NCBI GenBank assembly: GCA_027081115.1
Contig: JALWLD010000106.1
Span: 1-34,234 of the forward strand
Direction: 5' to 3'
DNA: 34,234 bases
DNA from: Sulfurovum sp.
Lineage (GTDB): Bacteria > Campylobacterota > Campylobacteria > Campylobacterales > Sulfurovaceae
Positions within the stretch are counted from its first letter, which is position 1. Each line of letters begins with the position of its first letter. Positions 27,706-34,234 of this stretch are shown here, piece after piece. Under the pieces are notes generated by a model, which searched no databases, had not been told where the DNA came from, and saw only the letters and a program-made list of their open reading frames with translations. The translations under genes were made by a program, and so were the position numbers.

Positions 27706-28890
27706 TTAGTGGCAGCCGCAGCCTTCATGATTTTTATTTGTCACTTCTTTTTCTGCTGGAGCTGAAGCAGCACCCGCACCGGTAGAACAAGCTGAAACAC
27801 CCGGAGGTGTTGTCGGTTGTACCGCTGAGTTGTCCGCACCGCCTTCAGCATTGACTTTATCAATAAAGGCAAGAAGATCTGTTGCCGCTTTCTGGTAACG
27901 TTTTGCTGTTTCAGAATCTGCTTTATGATACGTTACCGGCATACCTGTATCTCCACCTACTCTGATAGCAGGCTCTATTGGTATACGTGCAATGACGTTG
28001 GTATCATACTCTTTTGCCACAGGTTCTGTTGTTCCCATACCAAAGATATCTGATTCGGTATCACATGAAGGACAGATAAATCCAGACATATTTTCAATGA
28101 TACCCGCTGTTGGGATATGAAGTTTCTGGAACATATCCAAAGAACGTCTAGAGTCATCCAAAGATACCTCTTGTGGTGTTGTTACAGTAATACCTGCTGT
28201 TACAGGTACAGACTGTGCAAGTGTCAATTGTGCATCACCTGTTCCTGGAGGCATATCGATCACTAGTACATCCAATTCAGACCATAGAATATCTCTTAGG
28301 AACTGTTCAATTGCTTTCATGATCATAGAACCTCTCCAGATAAGAGACTGCCCAGGCTCCATCAATGAACCCATAGACATGATCTCAACGCCATATGCTT
28401 TAAGAGGTTGTACTTTATTCCCCTGAATTTCAGGTTTTTGATCTGCAACACCCATCATACGAGGAATGTTTGGTCCATAGATATCTGCATCAAGAAGACC
28501 TACTTTTTTACCCTGCATTGCCATTGCAACTGCCAAGTTCACTGAAGTCGTTGATTTACCAACCCCACCTTTACCTGAACTTACCATGACAAAGTTCTTT
28601 ACATGTGGTGCAATATTTTTACCAGAAACAGAGTTTGACATCTGTTTAGGTGCCTGTGGAGCTTTAATGTTAATGTTAATGTTTTCAAAACCAAGTTTTT
28701 GAAGCTCTTTTGTCGCTTCATCTCTAAGTTGTGCTTTTACCTCATCTGCCGATGATGTAATATCTATAGTCAAGCCTACAGTTGTACCATTTACAAGGAC
28801 ATCTTTCACAAAACCAAAAGTTACGATGTCTTTCGTAAATCCCGGATAGGTTACATTCTTTAATGCTTCTAATACATTTTCTTCTGTCAT
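27706..28890 (-). CDS. mrp: Mrp/ApbC-family iron-sulfur cluster carrier ATPase
   Basis: Cytosolic P-loop ATPase that binds and hands over Fe-S clusters. The 394-residue protein has an N-terminal MIP18/DUF59 domain (about 1-80), then a deviant Walker A SSGKGGVGKST (104-114), a DADIYGPNIPRMMG segment, VIDMPPGTGD and the cluster-binding CPSC at Cys273 and Cys276. A low-complexity Ala/Pro/Gly tail from about 350 ends in HEGCGCH, with Cys391 and Cys393 and one more Cys earlier (SACSTG). This could be an extra metal or cluster site. TAGGAA precedes the ATG, and TATAAC at 28926-28931 is a candidate -10. It is divergent from ispDF. Confidence 0.93.
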   Translation of the reverse strand: MTEENVLEALKNVTYPGFTKDIVTFGFVKDVLVNGTTVGLTIDITSSADEVKAQLRDEATKELQKLGFENININIKAPQAPKQMSNSVSGKNIAPHVKNFVMVSSGKGGVGKSTTSVNLAVAMAMQGKKVGLLDADIYGPNIPRMMGVADQKPEIQGNKVQPLKAYGVEIMSMGSLMEPGQSLIWRGSMIMKAIEQFLRDILWSELDVLVIDMPPGTGDAQLTLAQSVPVTAGITVTTPQEVSLDDSRRSLDMFQKLHIPTAGIIENMSGFICPSCDTESDIFGMGTTEPVAKEYDTNVIARIPIEPAIRVGGDTGMPVTYHKADSETAKRYQKAATDLLAFIDKVNAEGGADNSAVQPTTPPGVSACSTGAGAASAPAEKEVTNKNHEGCGCH

Positions 28891-29099
28891 ATTTTTTCCT
28901 AACGTTGAAATAGTTTGATATAGGAGTTATACCACTCAAATCTTAAATTAGATTGAAAAAATAGGGTTTGCACAGTAATTAAGAGTAAAAAAGTCTTATT
29001 AATAGGAAAACATAGGAAAATCCTATATTTAACAGCAAAGAAATACTAAAGCTTTGGAAATGTATACTTCGTTACGATTTGAAACAGTTAGGAGTTGCC

Positions 29100-30215
29100 A
29101 TGTCAAACACAACCCTTGTACTTTTAGGGGCAGGATCTGCCTCACGGTTTGGGAGTACAGTGAAGAAGCAATGGCTTTATAGTAAGGACATACCTTTATG
29201 GTTACAGGTTGCAGAGCAATTTTCAACTGCAGCAAAATTTGAAAATATCATCATTGTTTCTTCAGCAGAAGAGTTAGAGCATATGAAACATTTTGCAACA
29301 TATACCTATGTGCTAGGTGGTAACAGTCGCCAGGATTCATTGCGTAATGCACTGCAATATGTAGACTCAGAGTATGTCATGGTCAGTGATATAGCCAGGT
29401 GTTGTGTCCCTAAGAGCATGATAGAACGTATTTTGGATGCCAGAGAGGAAGCAAGCTGTATTGTACCTGTACTTTCCGTAACAGATACACTCTACCTTGA
29501 CGGTCAGCCAATAGATAGGGAAAAAGTAAAAGCAATACAGACACCACAACTAAGTGTTACCAAACTACTAAAAAAGGCTTTAGAAACGGAGACTCTCTTT
29601 ACAGATGACTCTTCTGCAATTGCCTCTTTGGGAGAGAAAGTATATTTTATAGAGGGAGACAGTTTGGCACATAAACTGACTACACAAGAGGACCTCCATA
29701 AATTACCATGCATTGAAACTGCTTCTACAAAAACATTAACCGGTTTTGGTATAGATATCCATCCTTTTGAAGAGAACAAAGCCATGTCTCTTTGTGGTGT
29801 ACCCATTGATGTCTCTTATGGCTTTAAGGCTCACAGTGATGGAGATGTTGCTATCCATGCTCTCATTGATGCACTTTTAGGTGCAGCAGGTATGGGTGAT
29901 ATTGGAGAACTTTACCCAGACACAGAAGATGCTTATGCTGGAGCTGATTCCAAAATACTCTTGAAAGATACAGTGAGCAGAATTCACTCTTTTGGGTATG
30001 AGATCGGTAATGTCGATATGACCATTATGGCAGAGGCACCGAAACTTTTACCCTATAAAGAGGCTATGAAGCGTACATTGGCTTCGCTACTGGGGATCCG
30101 TGCAAACTTTGTCAATATTAAAGCGACCACTGCCGAAAAACTTGGGTTTGTCGGACGTAAAGAGGGAGTTACAGTACATGCTGTAGCAAACTTGACATAC
30201 AAAACATTCAAATAA
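29100..30215 (+). CDS. ispDF: Bifunctional 2-C-methyl-D-erythritol 4-phosphate cytidylyltransferase / MECDP synthase
   Basis: Fusion of two non-consecutive MEP-pathway enzymes for isoprenoid precursors, as in other Campylobacterota. The ATG at 29100 is preceded by TAGGAG; an upstream in-frame TTG is unlikely. The IspD half (1 to about 210) opens with LLGAGSASRFGSTVKKQWL, a divergent version of the nucleotide-binding loop. The IspF half starts at GFGIDIHPFEENK and has the zinc ligands in the DIH and SDGD/H regions, plus GDIGELYPDTE and a C-terminal ATTAEKLGFVGRKEGV. Both halves look complete. It precedes the response regulator by 26 bases. Confidence 0.96.
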   Translation: MSNTTLVLLGAGSASRFGSTVKKQWLYSKDIPLWLQVAEQFSTAAKFENIIIVSSAEELEHMKHFATYTYVLGGNSRQDSLRNALQYVDSEYVMVSDIARCCVPKSMIERILDAREEASCIVPVLSVTDTLYLDGQPIDREKVKAIQTPQLSVTKLLKKALETETLFTDDSSAIASLGEKVYFIEGDSLAHKLTTQEDLHKLPCIETASTKTLTGFGIDIHPFEENKAMSLCGVPIDVSYGFKAHSDGDVAIHALIDALLGAAGMGDIGELYPDTEDAYAGADSKILLKDTVSRIHSFGYEIGNVDMTIMAEAPKLLPYKEAMKRTLASLLGIRANFVNIKATTAEKLGFVGRKEGVTVHAVANLTYKTFK

Positions 30216-30241
30216 CTATTTGACTATTAGGAAAAAATGAA

Positions 30242-31123
30242 ATGAAAATAATCATCGTAGAAAATGAACTTTATTTGGCTCAGAGCATCGCCTCAAAGCT
30301 TAATGAAAACGGATTTGAAACAGAAATATTCTCTTCAATAAAAGAGGCCATGCAGAGTAACGGAGATGTCTATCTACTCTCAACAAACTTACCCGGGCAA
30401 AATACTTCCCCTCTGATTACGAAGTTCAAAAACAAGATCATTATCTTGATGGTGAGCTACATCAACAACGATACGGTATCTGAACCATTGAAGCTTGGAG
30501 CAAAAGACTACATTGTAAAACCTTTTATGATAGAAGAGCTCATGCGTAAGATCGAGCATTATCAAGAGTATCAGGATCTCAAGAAAAAAACCCTGCTTTA
30601 CAAAGAGTATATGGATAACCTCCTCCAAGAGATAGAAACCGACTTTGACATAGAAAAACTCTCCTCACCATTGGTCATACAGACCAATTACCAAAGACTG
30701 GTAGACAAGATCGTATTTGAATATGCCAATGCAAACAACAAACTCCTTACTTTTTTACCATTAGGAAACAAAGAGTGGAAAGAGAAACTTGAAGAGAGCA
30801 GTTCAAGAGCCCTCATCTATGTCACAGAAATACACCTGCTTAAAAAAGCAGACAGAGAATTTTTACTTGAGAAATTAAAAACCTGTGACTTCATACTTTG
30901 CAGTACTTCAGAATTGGAGACAGAGTTTGAGACCTTGACACTCAATACAGATTCAAAACTCTATGACCAAAATGAGATCCTCACGATCGATGACTATGTC
31001 AAGTTTATTGTCAACTCTTTTCAGTACAAGTTTCCCGATACGGAACTGTCGAAAAAATTGGGAATTTCAAGAAAAAGTTTATGGGAAAAAAGGAAAAAGT
31101 ATGGCCTCTTTAAAAAGAAATAA
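30242..31123 (+). CDS. Atypical orphan response regulator, HP1021/Cj1608 (CemR) type
   Basis: A 293-residue regulator with a receiver-like N-terminal domain (1 to about 115) and a C-terminal Fis-like helix-turn-helix (LSKKLGISRKSLWEKRKKYG). The receiver keeps the KPF lysine loop. At the phosphoacceptor position it has Ser47 (LLSTNLPG) instead of Asp, and the acidic pocket is reduced to ENE, so phosphorylation is not expected. HP1021 of Helicobacter and Cj1608 of Campylobacter are known regulators with this feature, linked to replication initiation, redox response and energy metabolism. The neighbours (ispDF before, sat-like and pgpA after) match the C. jejuni order as I recall it. The stop lies inside the start of the next gene. 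Confidence 0.88.
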   Translation: MKIIIVENELYLAQSIASKLNENGFETEIFSSIKEAMQSNGDVYLLSTNLPGQNTSPLITKFKNKIIILMVSYINNDTVSEPLKLGAKDYIVKPFMIEELMRKIEHYQEYQDLKKKTLLYKEYMDNLLQEIETDFDIEKLSSPLVIQTNYQRLVDKIVFEYANANNKLLTFLPLGNKEWKEKLEESSSRALIYVTEIHLLKKADREFLLEKLKTCDFILCSTSELETEFETLTLNTDSKLYDQNEILTIDDYVKFIVNSFQYKFPDTELSKKLGISRKSLWEKRKKYGLFKKK

Positions 31124-32291
31124 ATCACTCTACATTGACACAGAGGCACTTTCAACACTTGCTCTGGTACAAGCTGGACTCATTGCTCCTGTTGAAAAAC
31201 TCATGAATAAAAAGGAGGCCCAAGAGGTTGATAAAAGCAAACACTATAAGGGTGTGCCTTTTCCTTTTGCCTTTGTACTGGCTCCCAGTGGTAAAAAGAA
31301 CTTTGATGTACTCAAAACATTACAGGCGGGAGAAGTTGTCGACCTTATCAATGATAAAGTAAAAGTAGGAGAACTGACCGTCGAAGAGACCTTTCCTATC
31401 AATACAAAAGAGCGCCTACTCAATATATACGGTACGACAGACAACAACCATCCCGGTGTAAAAAATACGATGACTAGACTAGGGGAAATTGCTGTATGTG
31501 GAGAGTACCATGTAGACTACCCGATCATTGAAGACAACGTTAAACGTATTCAAAGTATGATTACCAAAACAGGTGCAAAGTTTGTCTCTTCCATGATGCT
31601 TGCAGCAAATCCTCTCAACCGTGCCCACGAGAGAATGATACGCCAGGCTATCACAGACAGTGACCTTCTGGTCATTTTCCTTCGTAAACCTTTTACATCA
31701 GATGGCTTACGGTATGACATCCGTTATGATGCACTCAATACCTTTATTGATAACTTTATTCCTAGAAATAAAGTGATTATCATCCCTTTTGAAAACACAT
31801 ATATTTTTGCAGGGTTTAATGAGTTGATCCTTGATGCTATTTTGGCTAAAAACTATGGATGTAACCAGCTTGTAATTGGAAAAAACCATGGAGGACTTGG
31901 TCTTTATTATGACAAAAATCGTTTAAATTCAGTCTTTGATCATTGTAAAGATATTGACATAAACATTAAAACACTAGATGAGCTCGTCTACTGCGATACG
32001 TGTAAAACGCTGGTCAGTACAGCCACCTGTCCACACGGACAGCACCACCATGTACATTACCACTCTGATTCCATTATGAAACTTATCCAAAGTGGTATGG
32101 TACCTCCACCTATATTGGTAAGAAAAGAGGTCTCGGCTAACATTCTGGCTTCCCTTTTCCCGGAGAGATTCCATAATTTACAAGAGATGCACTACTCACT
32201 CATCCCAGGTTCCGGACTCCTTGAACAACAAAGTGAAGAGCAGTTCTACTTGAAACTGATCGAGCTCTATCAGACTTCATCATTGACCTAA
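31101..32291 (+). CDS. ATP sulfurylase-like protein with degenerate active site
   Basis: A 396-residue protein with the fold landmarks of bacterial ATP sulfurylase (Sat). The ATG at 31101 has AAGGA six bases upstream and overlaps the regulator by 23 bases. The nucleotide motif, normally QTRNPLHRAHE, reads LAANPLNRAHE at 167-177, losing the catalytic Gln, Thr and Arg and the first His. The second motif GRDHAGVG reads GKNHGGLG at 260-267. A CX2CX8C cluster (Cys298, Cys301, Cys310, followed by a His-rich run) matches the zinc site of bacterial sulfurylases, so the protein is probably folded but not a normal sulfurylase. Position between the regulator and pgpA matches Cj1609. The true function is unknown; altered substrate or a binding role are options. 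Confidence 0.85.
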   Translation: MASLKRNKSLYIDTEALSTLALVQAGLIAPVEKLMNKKEAQEVDKSKHYKGVPFPFAFVLAPSGKKNFDVLKTLQAGEVVDLINDKVKVGELTVEETFPINTKERLLNIYGTTDNNHPGVKNTMTRLGEIAVCGEYHVDYPIIEDNVKRIQSMITKTGAKFVSSMMLAANPLNRAHERMIRQAITDSDLLVIFLRKPFTSDGLRYDIRYDALNTFIDNFIPRNKVIIIPFENTYIFAGFNELILDAILAKNYGCNQLVIGKNHGGLGLYYDKNRLNSVFDHCKDIDINIKTLDELVYCDTCKTLVSTATCPHGQHHHVHYHSDSIMKLIQSGMVPPPILVRKEVSANILASLFPERFHNLQEMHYSLIPGSGLLEQQSEEQFYLKLIELYQTSSLT

Positions 32292-32300
32292 GGAATTTCT

Positions 32301-32792
32301 ATGACATTACAAAAAATTTTCCTTACCTTCGGGGGAGCAGGACTTTTTAAAAAAGCACCCGGTACTATGGGTACTTTGGCTTCTTTTCCCGTAGGTATAG
32401 CCATTTTATACTACTTTGGGATGGAGACACTTTTTATGCTTACCCTGGCCATTACCGTCATTGGTGTACTTGAGATCAACAAAGATGAAAAAACTACCGG
32501 TATCCACAACCCGGAACATATTGTCATTGATGAAGCAGCAGGTATGTGGCTCTCCTTGATGATTGCCGTCTCTACTGCCAATACTATGAGTTATCCCAAT
32601 GCCGTTATCCTGGCTAGTATCCTCAGCTTTGCTGCATTCCGATTTTTTGGCATTTGGAAACCCTCAACCATAGGTTGGATTGACAGGGAGATCAAAGGAG
32701 GACTGGGTGTAATGATGGATGACATTGTTGCAGGTATTGCAGGTGGTTTCCTGACGGTTGTCATTTTAATAGGACTTGAGAAGGTATTGTAA
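32301..32792 (+). CDS. pgpA: Phosphatidylglycerophosphatase A
   Basis: Inner-membrane phosphatase that converts phosphatidylglycerophosphate to phosphatidylglycerol. The 163-residue protein has the family motifs GTMGTLASFPV (21-31), IDEAAGMW (76-83), FGIWKPSTIGWIDRE (116-130) and the acidic GVMMDDIVAG (Asp140, Asp141) that binds Mg. AAGGAA lies seven bases before the ATG. It is the last gene of the plus-strand block, nine bases after the sat-like gene, and converges on the GTPase gene. Confidence 0.95.
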   Translation: MTLQKIFLTFGGAGLFKKAPGTMGTLASFPVGIAILYYFGMETLFMLTLAITVIGVLEINKDEKTTGIHNPEHIVIDEAAGMWLSLMIAVSTANTMSYPNAVILASILSFAAFRFFGIWKPSTIGWIDREIKGGLGVMMDDIVAGIAGGFLTVVILIGLEKVL

Positions 32793-32812
32793 TAAATGAT
32801 CAAGCCAAAAAG

Positions 32813-34222
32813 TCATAAAAGCTTTTGTAACACCTTATAGATCAAATCTTCATAGGATGCCAAGGTCTTGGCATCCAATGCTTTTCCTGAACGAAAGATC
32901 TTATGGTATTTTTCCAACTCTTTTCGCAAAGTATCATCAAGCCATCTCTCTTTAAACCCTTTCTCCATTTCAAACACCGCAAGTCCACGTTTTGCATGTG
33001 AACGGTTAGCTATTTTAGAGGTATGGTAAAGCATTCTTCCTAAAAATATATAAGGGAAATTCCTATTTTCCATAGGACCTATCTCCAGGTATTTACTTCC
33101 CAATGTTTTTCCGAACACTTTAATTTCAGAGAGTTCATTAAAAGCAAAATATGCCCCTACACCACCCGCAATCGCACCTATGGCACCGCCTATGAAAAAA
33201 GTATGTCCCGCTAAAAAAAGGTCAATACCCGCACCGGTCAATGCACCACTGGTCACACCGGTTACCAAAAGCTCTTTACGTGTAAGGCCAAAGACAGAAG
33301 CAGACTCTTCGGAGAAAAGATCCATATCTTCAAAATAAAGCGGATTTTTGTCCTTTTCCAAATGTTCGTGTTTCCATATCTTCTCAATACGTTTTTGGGT
33401 CTGATTCTCTATGCTTCGCAAACTGTTTTTATAGCGCTCTTCCAGCTTTTTTTTCTCATTGTCACTGGCATTCTGAGTTGAAAATGTAAGGGTTTCTACT
33501 GTAGAGAGTGCTTTATAGACAGCATTTGCAACCACTGCTGCACTACGATGTAACATCTCATCATGATAATGTTCAAAAAAACCTATGGAGAGTTTAACCA
33601 GTGCCGTCCACTCCTCTTTAAGCTGTGCCATACTCTCAAGAATAGAGATATGTTGTGCCAAACTTATCTCCATAGGGTTATAGGTTCGTACGATCTTAAA
33701 GTAGTGTCCCAGAGCTCTTTTCCACTCCAAGGTATAGTCATCTTCATCTATATGATTGATCAATGCCATAGAGGGTTGCCCCGTCCAACGTAATATCTCC
33801 ATCTCTGCTTCATACTCTTCACCATAAGGTTTGGAAGCATCCACCACATAGATAATCCCTGCCCCATCCATGATGGGTTCCAGCAGTTCAATTTCATCAT
33901 TGAATTTTGGATCCTCTTTAAAGGTATGGATAAAAGCATTTACCACTTCATGTTTTTTATCTGCAGAGACATCATGCTGTTCAAGCCATGCCAAAACCTG
34001 TCGTGCCCGTTGAAAACCTGGTGTATCAAACAATTCATAAATGATCTTCCCATCTACAGTGAGTGGAAATGAGCGTTTTACCGTTGTAGTACCTGGTGTA
34101 TCTGAGATCTGAACAGAATCATCTAGCGCCAAAGAAGAGACTATAGAACTTTTCCCTTTATTGGGGTGTCCAACTACAGCAAATTTCGGATAATCCAAAT
34201 CGGTTTCTTTACGAATCGGCAT
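32813..34222 (-). CDS. Membrane-associated GTPase with DUF3482-type C-terminus
   Basis: A 469-residue protein. The N-terminal TRAFAC/Era-like GTPase domain has P-loop GHPNKGKSS (18-26), switch residues in DTPGTTT and DTPGF, and NHIDEDD in place of the usual NKxD. A long, charged helical middle follows. A Gly/Ala-rich hydrophobic hairpin (about 320-365, GVTSGALTGAGIDLF then GGAIGAIAGGVGAYFAF) may insert in a membrane, and a basic C-terminal helix ends the protein. It resembles GTPases annotated GTPase/DUF3482, often paired with a DUF2868 membrane protein; such a partner would lie beyond the right edge. GGGAGG at 34229-34234 is its ribosome binding site. The physiological role is unknown. Confidence 0.85.
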   Translation of the reverse strand: MPIRKETDLDYPKFAVVGHPNKGKSSIVSSLALDDSVQISDTPGTTTVKRSFPLTVDGKIIYELFDTPGFQRARQVLAWLEQHDVSADKKHEVVNAFIHTFKEDPKFNDEIELLEPIMDGAGIIYVVDASKPYGEEYEAEMEILRWTGQPSMALINHIDEDDYTLEWKRALGHYFKIVRTYNPMEISLAQHISILESMAQLKEEWTALVKLSIGFFEHYHDEMLHRSAAVVANAVYKALSTVETLTFSTQNASDNEKKKLEERYKNSLRSIENQTQKRIEKIWKHEHLEKDKNPLYFEDMDLFSEESASVFGLTRKELLVTGVTSGALTGAGIDLFLAGHTFFIGGAIGAIAGGVGAYFAFNELSEIKVFGKTLGSKYLEIGPMENRNFPYIFLGRMLYHTSKIANRSHAKRGLAVFEMEKGFKERWLDDTLRKELEKYHKIFRSGKALDAKTLASYEDLIYKVLQKLL

Positions 34223-34234
34223 TTAGTGCCTCCC

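Noticed and set aside
30963..31100. 46-residue N-terminal extension of the sat-like protein
   Set aside because: It lies wholly inside the regulator gene in another frame and encodes a Ser/Met/Arg-rich shadow sequence. The ATG at 31101 has a good ribosome binding site.

Overview
The window reads as a chromosomal segment of a chemolithoautotrophic, microaerophilic member of the Campylobacterota, most like Sulfurovum and relatives. The evidence is two-subunit ATP citrate lyase (reductive TCA cycle), futalosine-pathway menaquinone synthesis (mqnE), a bifunctional ispDF, and a block mrp / ispDF / HP1021-type regulator / sat-like / pgpA that, as I recall, matches the order Cj1606c-Cj1610 in Campylobacter jejuni. 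The assignment rests on gene content and order, not on a database search. No phage, IS, CRISPR array, tRNA or rRNA gene was seen.

Layout. Bases 1-144 hold a near-perfect outward-facing sigma70 promoter whose gene lies off the left edge. A secreted alkaline phosphatase (+) converges on an oxygen-dependent coproporphyrinogen oxidase (hemF, -). Next come aclB-aclA (-), then an mqnE / trpG / GT-C-like membrane protein group (-). Divergent from mqnE runs glnD-glmS (+), followed by a tandem cold-shock/DUF1294 membrane protein (+).

Bases 14073-23780 are one thiamine district, all on the minus strand. A TPP riboswitch leads thiC-thiO-thiS-thiG-thiE-thiD (biosynthesis). A second TPP riboswitch leads a TonB-dependent receptor, a one-domain YkoF-like protein, a PnuC-family transporter and an APH-fold kinase. 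I interpret the second unit as a complete uptake and salvage route: outer membrane, inner membrane, then phosphorylation. This is the most coherent little-described system in the window.

Bases 23852-26595 hold a promoter, a small unknown Cys-rich ORF and metE (+). Two unknown small genes and mrp follow on the minus strand. ispDF, the atypical response regulator, the sat-like gene and pgpA then run on the plus strand. The regulator has Ser where the phosphorylated Asp should be. The ATP-sulfurylase-like protein has lost key residues of both nucleotide-binding motifs. The window ends in a GTPase with a DUF3482-type C-terminus (-), whose ribosome binding site is the last bases shown.

Two genes encode strictly O2-consuming enzymes (hemF, thiO) beside an oxygen-sensitive carbon fixation pathway, which fits a microaerobe. 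Start codons were reassigned for several genes on Shine-Dalgarno evidence (aclB, glnD GTG, thiD, ispDF, the sat-like gene, the kinase).
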